Of a DNA stretch of 5,234 nt, positions 1-5,234 are shown piece by piece. The notes beneath the pieces are model-generated. The model did not search any database. It saw only the letters and a program-made list of their open reading frames with translations, and was not told where the DNA came from. The DNA is taken from positions 1 through 5,234 of the forward strand of contig VERU01000211.1 of NCBI GenBank assembly GCA_018882485.1. The letters are read 5' to 3'. How positions within the stretch are numbered: the stretch's first letter is position 1; every line of letters begins with the position of its first letter. This DNA is from Rhodoferax sp. Lineage in GTDB: Bacteria > Pseudomonadota > Gammaproteobacteria > Burkholderiales > Burkholderiaceae_C. Both the position numbers and the translations under genes were made by a program.

Positions 1-1224
1 GTCCAGCGCCTCACCCAGGCTGCGCGGCAGCGAATAGGCCGACAGGTAAGCGTCGCCCTTCATTTCCGGCTTGGGTTTGATCTTGTTCTTCAGGCCCAGA
101 TAGCCACAGGCCAGCGTCATGGCCAGCGCCACATAGGGGTTGGCATCGGCCCCGATGACCCGGTTTTCCACACGACGGGCCTCGGGCGACGACACCGGCG
201 AGCGGATGCCGACCGTGCGGTTGTCGTATCCCCACTCGATGTTGATGGGGGCCGCCGTGTTGCGCGACAGCCTGCGGTAGCTGTTGACGTACGGAGCCAC
301 CAGCGCCATGGCTGCCGGAATGTAGCGCTGCAGTCCGCCGATGTAGTGGGCGAAGGCCTCCGACGGGGACCCGTCCGGGTTGCTGAAGATGTTGCGCCCG
401 CTGGCCTTGTCGACGATGCTCTGGTGCACATGCATGGCGCTGCCGGGTTCGCTGGCGATCGGTTTGGCCATGAAGGTCGCGTACATGTCGTGCCGCAGGG
501 CCGCCTCGCGCACCGTGCGCTTGAAGAAAAAGACCTCATCGGCCAGGCCCAGCGGCTCGGCATGGAAGAAATTGATCTCCATCTGTCCGGCGCCGACCTC
601 GTGGATCAAGGTGTCCACGTTCAACTCCATCTTGTCGCTGTAATCGTAGATATCCTCAAACAGGGGGTCGAATTCGTTCACCGCGTCGATGCTGTAAGCC
701 TGCCGCGAGGTCTCGGCGCGGCCGCTGCGGCCCACAGGCGCCCGCAGCAGGGTGTTAGGGTCGGTGTTGCGCGCTGTGAGGTAAAACTCGAGTTCGGGCG
801 CCACGATGGGCTGCAGCCCTTCACTGGCGTACAGATCGCAGACCCGCCGGAGCACCGAGCGGGGGGCAAAGGGCACCAGTTGGCCCCGGTGGTCGAAGCA
901 GTCATGGATCACCTGCGCCGTCGGATCGACGGCCCAGGGGACGATGCGCACCGTCGAGGGATCGGGACGCAACTGCATGTCACGATCGGTCGGGTCGATC
1001 ACGTCGTAGTAGGGCCCACTCTCGGGGAACTCGCCGGTCACCCCCATCGCCACCACCGCCTGCGGCAGGCGCATGCCCCGGTCTTCGGTGAACTTCGCAC
1101 GCGGCAGGATCTTGCCGCGCGCCACCCCGGTCAGGTCGGGCACCAGGCATTCCACCTCGGTCACGCGGCGCTCGTTGAGCCACTGCTCCAGATCGTTGAA
1201 GTTCATGCTTATTCGGTCGTTCAT
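1..1224 (-). CDS. puuA: Gamma-glutamylputrescine (polyamine) synthetase, glutamine synthetase superfamily, PuuA-like; C-terminus cut off by window edge
   Basis: Cytoplasmic ATP-dependent ligase predicted to join glutamate to putrescine or a related polyamine, the first step of the gamma-glutamylated putrescine pathway. The visible 408 codons have no stop and run off the left edge; PuuA relatives are roughly 440-470 aa, so about 40-60 residues are missing. Glutamine synthetase landmarks occur in order: a beta-grasp N-domain with PDLTGVARGKILP (residues 29-41), the metal-binding APELEFYL (142-149; E144, E146), HEVGAGQMEINFFH (208-221; E209, E216), the catalytic GSAMHVHQS (261-269; H265), IEWGYDNRTVGIRSP (329-343) and ENRVIGADANPY (353-364). 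WGYDNRT and ENRVxGxDANPY resemble PuuA/SpuB types more than nitrogen-assimilation GlnA. A Y-x-L-P at 397-400 sits where GlnA carries its adenylylation loop; whether it is modified is unknown. Start 1224 is preferred over the in-frame ATG at 1206 because GGAG lies 8 nt upstream of it. Third gene of the speB-puuB operon. The exact amine substrate is inferred. Confidence 0.88.
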   Translation of the reverse strand, partial: MNDRISMNFNDLEQWLNERRVTEVECLVPDLTGVARGKILPRAKFTEDRGMRLPQAVVAMGVTGEFPESGPYYDVIDPTDRDMQLRPDPSTVRIVPWAVDPTAQVIHDCFDHRGQLVPFAPRSVLRRVCDLYASEGLQPIVAPELEFYLTARNTDPNTLLRAPVGRSGRAETSRQAYSIDAVNEFDPLFEDIYDYSDKMELNVDTLIHEVGAGQMEINFFHAEPLGLADEVFFFKRTVREAALRHDMYATFMAKPIASEPGSAMHVHQSIVDKASGRNIFSNPDGSPSEAFAHYIGGLQRYIPAAMALVAPYVNSYRRLSRNTAAPINIEWGYDNRTVGIRSPVSSPEARRVENRVIGADANPYVALAMTLACGYLGLKNKIKPKPEMKGDAYLSAYSLPRSLGEALD

Positions 1225-1282
1225 ATCGTCTGCTCCGGACCGTCTCCGGCGGTCGCTTCGGGATGACCGGCGGCCTGCGCGC

Positions 1283-1308
1283 CGGCCCGGGTCAGTTTAT
1301 CCGGGCCG
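1283..1308 (-). other. GC-rich intercistronic hairpin between the oxidase and synthetase genes
   Basis: The arms CGGCCCGG (1283-1290) and CCGGGCCG (1301-1308) are perfectly complementary over 8 bp and flank a 10-nt AT-richer loop (1291-1300). It begins about 20 nt past the puuB stop and lies about 60 nt ahead of the puuA start on the transcribed strand. The sequence after it on the minus strand is GC-rich with no T-run, so it is not a classical intrinsic terminator. An mRNA-stabilising or processing hairpin that sets different levels of oxidase and synthetase is one possible role. The remainder of the 1225-1327 spacer shows only the puuA ribosome-binding region. Confidence 0.5.
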
Positions 1309-1327
1309 CCAGCGGCCCGATACGGGA

Positions 1328-2638
1328 TCAACCCAGGGCATCCCGCAGGCGGTACCAGGCCATGCCCAGAGCCAGCACCGGCGTGCGCCATCGCACCCCG
1401 CCCGGAAAGTCGAGGTGCCGGATGCGGGCCAGCACATCAAAACGGTCGGCCTGGGCGGTCACCGCCTCGGCAACCAGGCAACCGGCCAGCCCGGTCAGGG
1501 CCACGCCATGGCCGCTGAATCCCTGGACATGGTACAGATTGGCATCCAGTCGCCCGAAATCCGGCGCCCGGTTCATGCTGATGTCGACGAAGCCTCCCCA
1601 GAGCCGGCGCAGGGGTACACCGGCCAATTCCGGAAAGACCTGGGCCATGCGCGCCGCCATGCGTTCCCGCAGGCGCGCCGGCGTGCGGGTGCTGTAGCTC
1701 ACTCGCCCGCCAAACAGCAGACACCCCTGGGCATCGAATCGGAAGTAGTCCAGCACAAAATTGTTGTCGCAGACCGCCGCACCCGACGGAATCAGGCGCT
1801 GGCGCAGCGCTTCGGGCAGGGGGTCGGTGGCCGCGATGTAGGTCCCCACCGGCATGATGCGCGGCACCAGTTCGGGCGCAACCCCTGGCCCCCACTCGGC
1901 CAGGGTGCAGTTCCCCGCCAGCACACCGAAATCGGCCGTCACCGACCCGGATGCGGTGCGGGCGACCACACGGGGGCCGCGCACCAGCTGCGTCACGGCG
2001 GAACGCTCGAAGATGCGCACACCCAGCTTGCGGGCTGCCCGGGCCAGCCCCAGGCCGTACTTCAGGGGATGCAGATGGCCCGAGACCCGTTCGTAGGCAC
2101 TGGCCGAATAACGCGGGCTGTCGATGTGCTGACGCACCTGCGGGCCCATAGCCCATTCGACCTCCAGCCCGTAGCCTCGCCGGAGGGCGAGCATCTCCGC
2201 TTGCAGCCGACGGGCTTTGCGAGGCGACTCGGCCACATACAGGTAACCGTGGGACCGCTCGCAGGCGATCCCATGCCGGGCAATGCGCTCGTCGATCAGC
2301 CGCAACCCTTCCAGCGACATATCCCAGGCCGCTCGGGCACCCGCGATCCCGATCTGGCGCTCCAGCAGCCCCTGGCCGCAGGCGTAGCCGACGATGGCCT
2401 GTCCGCCGTTGCGACCCGAGGCCGCGCCACACAGACGGCCCGCTTCCAGCAACACCACGCGCAGCCCCCGTTGCGCCAGCTCGATCGCCGCCGACAGCCC
2501 GGCAAATCCCCCGCCGACCACCACCACATCGGTCACCAGGTCCTGCGCCAGCGGCTCGTCCGGGGGGTCGCGGGTCACCCCCAGCTCGTAGTGGTTCTCG
2601 CGCGCCAGGTCGGCGTCGATATTCAGCAGGACACTCAC
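1328..2638 (-). CDS. puuB: FAD-dependent gamma-glutamylputrescine oxidase, PuuB-like (DAO family)
   Basis: Predicted flavoenzyme that oxidises gamma-glutamylputrescine to gamma-glutamyl-gamma-aminobutyraldehyde, using O2 and releasing ammonia and H2O2; cytosolic, with no signal peptide. The 436 aa match the family length (E. coli PuuB is about 426 aa). The N-terminus has ENHYELG (14-20), then the FAD-binding Rossmann motif VVVGGGFAGLSAA (39-51) ending in the acidic LLEAGR (63-68), followed by ASGRNGGQ (73-80). Further PuuB-like stretches are GHLHPLKYGLGLA (187-199), DNNFVLDYFR (291-300), APDFGRLDANLYHVQGFSGHGV (in 358-379), the C-terminal FAD-contact region, and a closing FPGG...WYRLRDALG. 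It starts with GTG; the start overlaps the TGA of the upstream agmatinase as GTGA, with a GGGACGG purine-rich stretch a few bases before it. This implies translational coupling. The family assignment is firm by remembered similarity to E. coli PuuB. The precise amine substrate rests on the neighbouring genes. Confidence 0.9.
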   Translation of the reverse strand: MSVLLNIDADLARENHYELGVTRDPPDEPLAQDLVTDVVVVGGGFAGLSAAIELAQRGLRVVLLEAGRLCGAASGRNGGQAIVGYACGQGLLERQIGIAGARAAWDMSLEGLRLIDERIARHGIACERSHGYLYVAESPRKARRLQAEMLALRRGYGLEVEWAMGPQVRQHIDSPRYSASAYERVSGHLHPLKYGLGLARAARKLGVRIFERSAVTQLVRGPRVVARTASGSVTADFGVLAGNCTLAEWGPGVAPELVPRIMPVGTYIAATDPLPEALRQRLIPSGAAVCDNNFVLDYFRFDAQGCLLFGGRVSYSTRTPARLRERMAARMAQVFPELAGVPLRRLWGGFVDISMNRAPDFGRLDANLYHVQGFSGHGVALTGLAGCLVAEAVTAQADRFDVLARIRHLDFPGGVRWRTPVLALGMAWYRLRDALG

Positions 2639-3600
2639 GATGCCGTCCCGGTGGATGGGCGGTCGGCGGCGTTCTGCCGCGCCTGCACCAGCCGCCGTGC
2701 CTGGGCGCTGAGGTAGGTCCAGACCAGGTTGGCCGCCACCTGGGAGGTGAGCTCGGCATGGTCGTAGGCGGGCGCCACCTCCACGCAGTCCATGCCCACC
2801 AGGTTCAGGTCGGTGAACGCCTCCAGCAGGGTGAGCAGCTGGGTGCTGCTCAGACCACCCGGCTCCGGGGTCCCGGTGCCGGGCGCAAACGCCGGGTCCA
2901 GACAGTCGATGTCGAGGGTCAGGTAACAGGGAGTCCGACCGATCCGGTGGCGCACCGCATCGATCACGGGCTGCAGCCCGGGCCCGTCCAGACCACGCAG
3001 TGCGCGCGCGGTCACGATCTGCCCCCCCTGCTGCTGCACAAAATCCCGTGCGGCCCGATCACCGCTGGAGCGCAGGCCGATCTGCACGGTCTGCGTTGCC
3101 ACGACCAGTCCCTGCTCGATGGCCTCCCGGGTCCAGGTGCCATGACCCGACGGCTCGCCGAAGTGGTCTTCCCAGGTATCGCAATGGGCATCGAAATGCA
3201 GCAGCGCGAGCGGTCCGTGGCGGGCCTGTGCCGCCCGCAACAAGGGCAAGGTGATCGAATGGTCTCCACCCAGGAAGACGCAATGGTGACGCGCCATCAG
3301 GGGCGCCGCCTGCGCCTCGATGGCCCGACGGACGGCGTCCAGACCGCTGGCGTTAGGCAGGCGCAGGTCGAGCGCATCCCCCAGCCAACCCAGGGGGGAG
3401 ACATCGAACCAGGGATGGATGCCGTCGCACAGCATCAGGCTGGCGCGGCGGATGTCCTGAGGCCCGAAACGTGCACCGCTGCGGTGCGTGACCGCACCGT
3501 CAAACGGCACCCCGACCACCGCCAGCGGGTGGTCCTGCAGAACCGGCGCACCCATAAAGCGGTTGCCATTGCTGGCGTATGCGAAGTCACCTACACCCAC
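2635..3600 (-). CDS. speB: Agmatinase (ureohydrolase / arginase superfamily)
   Basis: Binuclear manganese hydrolase of 321 aa, predicted to split agmatine into putrescine and urea in the cytoplasm. All six expected metal ligands are visible: H114 in GGDHS (111-115), D137, H139 and D141 in DAHCDT (137-142), and D230 and D232 in DIDCLDPAFAPGTGTPEPGG (230-249). Also present are SGHGTW with H153 as the probable catalytic His, the N-terminal VPFDGAVTHRSGARFGP (31-47), and GMDCVEVAPAYD (269-280) with E274. The DIDCLDPAFAPGTGTP and VEVAPAYD stretches are very close to E. coli SpeB, favouring agmatinase over guanidinobutyrase or arginase, although the ureohydrolase family is hard to assign from sequence alone. 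It starts with GTG at 3600, with GGAG 7 nt upstream; the first internal ATG (codon 16) would clip the conserved N-terminus closely. It is the first gene of the operon, and its TGA overlaps the puuB GTG. Confidence 0.9.
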   Translation of the reverse strand: MGVGDFAYASNGNRFMGAPVLQDHPLAVVGVPFDGAVTHRSGARFGPQDIRRASLMLCDGIHPWFDVSPLGWLGDALDLRLPNASGLDAVRRAIEAQAAPLMARHHCVFLGGDHSITLPLLRAAQARHGPLALLHFDAHCDTWEDHFGEPSGHGTWTREAIEQGLVVATQTVQIGLRSSGDRAARDFVQQQGGQIVTARALRGLDGPGLQPVIDAVRHRIGRTPCYLTLDIDCLDPAFAPGTGTPEPGGLSSTQLLTLLEAFTDLNLVGMDCVEVAPAYDHAELTSQVAANLVWTYLSAQARRLVQARQNAADRPSTGTAS

Positions 3601-3735
3601 GGATATTCTCCAGGCAGTGGCCGCCAGCCCCCGTACGCAGGCACCGAGGCTTCCCGTTCAGCAGGCCAAATGGTGCATGATAGACGCCTGCATCAGCCGT
3701 TCCATGGTGCAGCGCAACCCCTGCATTCCCACCCC
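3601..3735. promoter_or_regulatory. Divergent intergenic region between speB operon and EamA transporter gene
   Basis: These 135 bp separate two outward-facing genes, so they should hold both promoters. The speB ribosome-binding site GGAG is at its left end. For the minus direction, TATCAT (complement of 3677-3682) is a possible -10, but the hexamer 17 bp upstream (ATGGAA, complement of 3700-3705) is a poor -35. No good sigma-70 or sigma-54 pair was found in either direction. An exact 8-bp direct repeat, ATGGTGCA, occurs at 3670-3677 and 3704-3711 and could be a regulator-binding element. No convincing Shine-Dalgarno precedes the transporter ATG at 3736. Confidence 0.4.
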
Positions 3736-4716
3736 ATGCCCCAGCCCGGCAACCCGGTCACTGACCATCCGTCTCCCTGGAAGTCCTACCTGCTGCTGGC
3801 GACCAGCATGGCGCTGGTCGGCAGTTACGTGGCGCTGGCCAAGCCGCTGACGGTGATGATGCCGGTGCTGCTGCTGGCCTGGCTGCGGTTTGCCATCGGC
3901 GCGGTAGCCATGCTGGGTTGGCTGCGGCGCCCCCACGACGAACCCGCCATGGACCGCCGCCTGATGGCGCTGGTGTTCGTTGAATCCCTGTTGGGCAATG
4001 TGCTGTTCTCGTTGTTCATGCTGCTGGGCGTACGCCTGACCAGCGCCGTTTCGGCCGGCGTGATCCTGGCCGGCATCCCCGCGGCCGTCGCCGTGTTCAG
4101 CTGGATCTTTCTGAGCGAACGCATCGGCGGGCGGGTCGTGGCGGCGATCGCCTGTGCGGCCCTGGGCATGGCCTTTCTATCGCTATCTAATCAGGAGCAA
4201 GGAATCCAATACCAGCAAGGGATTTCTGGCGATTTCAACCCCAAAAATGCATGGCTGGGCAACCTGCTGGTGTTCGGGGCCGTGCTGTGCGAGGCCGCCT
4301 ACGCCGTGATCGGCAAGCGGCTCAGTGCCTCGCTCAGCCCCAAGCGCATCAGCGCCCTCATCAACCTGTGGGGTCTGGCGCTGTGCACCGTGCCGGGCGT
4401 CTGGGCCGCCCTGCACTACGACTTTGGCCGCCTGCAGGCCGGTCACTGGGCCCTGTTGCTGTTCTACGGACTGGCAGCCAGCGTGGGCACCGTCTGGCTC
4501 TGGATGACGGGCCTGCGAGCGGTCCCGGCGGCCCGGGCCGGGGTGTTCACCGTGATGTTGCCGGTTTCGGCCGCCTTGATCGGGGTGCTGTTTCTGGGTG
4601 AACGCCTGTCCGGTCTGCAGGGGCTGGCCTTCGGGCTGGCCCTGCTGGGCGTGCTGTTGGCCACACTGCCGGCGGGCCCGCCGGAGAGCGCGGTCAGTCC
4701 AGCCGAACCGCGCTGA
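3736..4716 (+). CDS. EamA/DMT-superfamily transporter, 10 predicted TM segments
   Basis: Inner-membrane protein of 326 aa with the duplicated five-helix layout of the drug/metabolite transporter superfamily. Hydrophobic segments include roughly 17-36, 42-62, 76-96, 104-125 and 132-150 in the first half, then 172-192, 205-226, 238-258, 266-286 and 292-311. Family-typical phrases at the end of the fourth helix of each half are [10 protein letters not shown] (121-130) and [11 protein letters not shown] (281-291), the repeated 'GE/SER' signature of EamA domains. The substrate cannot be read from sequence; members export amino acids, metabolites or drugs. The start at ATG 3736 leaves a 16-residue hydrophilic lead before TM1. 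An in-frame ATG at 3670 would add 22 polar residues with no membrane or family resemblance, though a weak AGG lies upstream of it. The loop at residues about 148-172 is coded by unusually low-GC DNA. The gene is divergent from speB and overlaps the convergent RraA-like gene by 23 bp at the 3' end. Confidence 0.88.
   Translation: MPQPGNPVTDHPSPWKSYLLLATSMALVGSYVALAKPLTVMMPVLLLAWLRFAIGAVAMLGWLRRPHDEPAMDRRLMALVFVESLLGNVLFSLFMLLGVRLTSAVSAGVILAGIPAAVAVFSWIFLSERIGGRVVAAIACAALGMAFLSLSNQEQGIQYQQGISGDFNPKNAWLGNLLVFGAVLCEAAYAVIGKRLSASLSPKRISALINLWGLALCTVPGVWAALHYDFGRLQAGHWALLLFYGLAASVGTVWLWMTGLRAVPAARAGVFTVMLPVSAALIGVLFLGERLSGLQGLAFGLALLGVLLATLPAGPPESAVSPAEPR
4176..4250 (+). repeat. Lower-GC, repeat-like segment in frame in the transporter central loop
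   Basis: About 44% G+C by hand count (33 of 75 bases), against roughly two thirds G+C on both sides. It codes for the polar loop at residues 148-172 between the two EamA halves. It contains an imperfect direct repeat AGCAAGGAAT/AGCAAGGGAT (4196-4205 and 4214-4223), giving [10 protein letters not shown] in the protein; a second short repeat GATTTC at 4221-4226 and 4231-4236; and a hairpin of AGGAATCC (4200-4207) with GGATTTCT (4220-4227), 8 bp including one G-U pair and a 12-nt loop. This looks like a small inserted element that kept the reading frame, but identity with any known dispersed repeat is not shown. Confidence 0.4.
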
Positions 4717-5224
4717 CCACGATACCGTCTTCGTCGGCATACAGCCAGTCGCCCGGCTGGATGCGCACACCCTGCAATTGCACTGGCAGGTCGCGCTGCC
4801 CCTGGTTGCGCTTGTCCGTGGGCAGCGGCAGGCTGGCCAAAGCCCGCACCCCCAGAGGCAGGCCGTGCAGTTCGGCCACATCGCGCACACAGCCATCGAT
4901 CACCACCCCCGCCCAGCCATTGCGCACGGCCGCCACCGCGAGGTTGCCTCCCAGCAAGGCCCGCCGCAGCGATGCGCCACCGTCGACCACCAGCACCCGG
5001 CTGACCGGGCCGGCAGGTGTATCCAGCAGCCCGCTTTCATCCAGCGCCGCCTTGACCAGCGAGTTGTCCTCAAAGCACTTGACGGTGGACACCGGTCCGC
5101 CAAAGCGGACCTGGCCGCCAAACGAACGGAACACCGGCGGCAGCACACGGAACGTGTCACCCGCTTCCCCCTTGTGGGCGTCGCAGAGGTCGGATGTGGC
5201 GGGAATTCGGGTCATGGCGGGCAT
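4694..5224 (-). CDS. rraA: RraA-family protein (ribonuclease E activity regulator A / 4-hydroxy-4-methyl-2-oxoglutarate aldolase-like)
   Basis: Cytoplasmic protein of 176 aa, slightly longer than E. coli RraA (about 161 aa). Family landmarks in order: TSDLCDAH (10-17), [21 protein letters not shown] (in 41-61), [20 protein letters not shown] (77-96), [15 protein letters not shown] (102-116), [16 protein letters not shown] (124-139) and [14 protein letters not shown] (158-171). The family covers E. coli RraA, which binds and inhibits RNase E, and metal-dependent HMG/CHA aldolases with oxaloacetate decarboxylase activity. The R114-D115 pair typical of the enzymes is kept (E. coli RraA has R-Q), but the Asp expected 21 residues earlier in the D-x20-R-D motif is G93. 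ATG at 5224 is the longest start seen; ATG at 5215 is an alternative, and the ribosome-binding site would lie at or beyond the window edge. Its 3' end overlaps the convergent transporter gene. The biochemical role is uncertain. Confidence 0.85.
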   Translation of the reverse strand: MPAMTRIPATSDLCDAHKGEAGDTFRVLPPVFRSFGGQVRFGGPVSTVKCFEDNSLVKAALDESGLLDTPAGPVSRVLVVDGGASLRRALLGGNLAVAAVRNGWAGVVIDGCVRDVAELHGLPLGVRALASLPLPTDKRNQGQRDLPVQLQGVRIQPGDWLYADEDGIVVSAVRLD

Positions 5225-5234
5225 CGGGGTGAAG

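Noticed and set aside
346..1266. A 306-codon plus-strand open frame opposite the glutamine synthetase-like gene
   Set aside because: No domain is recognisable in it, and the opposite strand carries the full set of glutamine synthetase motifs. It is a GC-driven shadow.
1283..1308. Calling the GC hairpin an intrinsic terminator
   Set aside because: The sequence after the stem on the transcribed strand is GC-rich with no T-run, and the next gene continues the same pathway, so termination there is not supported.
1073..2716. A 547-codon plus-strand open frame opposite the oxidase gene
   Set aside because: It is an antisense shadow of the high-GC puuB gene. Its translation is rich in R, P, H, G and Q with no recognisable domain, while the minus strand encodes a clear PuuB-like protein.
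2758..3735. In-frame upstream extension of the transporter to a 652-codon protein
   Set aside because: The extra 326 codons are antisense to the agmatinase gene and read as low-complexity G/R/Q/H-rich sequence. The membrane protein begins sensibly at 3736, after the divergent intergenic region.
3601..3735. A sigma-54 promoter or a riboswitch ahead of speB
   Set aside because: No properly spaced GG-N10-GC with the surrounding consensus was found, and 135 bp with no clear conserved fold does not support a riboswitch call.
4183..4896. A 237-codon minus-strand open frame across the transporter and into the rraA-like gene
   Set aside because: It overlaps two well-supported genes in another frame, and its composition (Q, R, G, H-rich) is that of an antisense shadow.

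Overview
The window is high-GC (about two thirds G+C by eye) with dense coding, a strong GC3 bias, and protein sequences that look proteobacterial. A betaproteobacterium of the Burkholderiales, possibly Comamonadaceae, is the best guess. That placement is inference from codon style and gene content, because there is no rRNA or other marker here.

Layout: positions 1-3600 hold a minus-strand operon, read right to left. It runs agmatinase (speB, GTG start at 3600), then a PuuB-type FAD-dependent gamma-glutamylputrescine oxidase (GTG start at 2638, overlapping the speB stop), then a PuuA-type gamma-glutamylpolyamine synthetase of the glutamine synthetase superfamily (start at 1224, running off the left edge without its C-terminus). 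A 103-bp spacer with a strong GC hairpin separates the oxidase from the synthetase. A 135-bp divergent intergenic region (3601-3735) separates this operon from a plus-strand EamA/DMT-family 10-TM transporter (3736-4716). That transporter converges on, and overlaps by 23 bp at its 3' end, a minus-strand RraA/HMG-aldolase-like gene (4694-5224) near the right edge.

How the genes work together: the three operon enzymes fit consecutive steps. Agmatine is hydrolysed to putrescine plus urea; putrescine is gamma-glutamylated with ATP; gamma-glutamylputrescine is oxidised to gamma-glutamyl-gamma-aminobutyraldehyde. The next expected enzymes, an aldehyde dehydrogenase (PuuC) and a gamma-Glu-GABA hydrolase (PuuD), are not in the window. 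The EamA transporter and RraA-like gene have no demonstrable link to the pathway.

I see no RNA gene, CRISPR array, transposase or phage gene. The most notable oddities are a short lower-GC, repeat-like segment inside the central loop of the transporter, the loss of the usual Asp of the D-x20-R-D motif in the RraA-like protein, and the grouping of an agmatinase with Puu-type enzymes. Nothing here amounts to a clearly new system.
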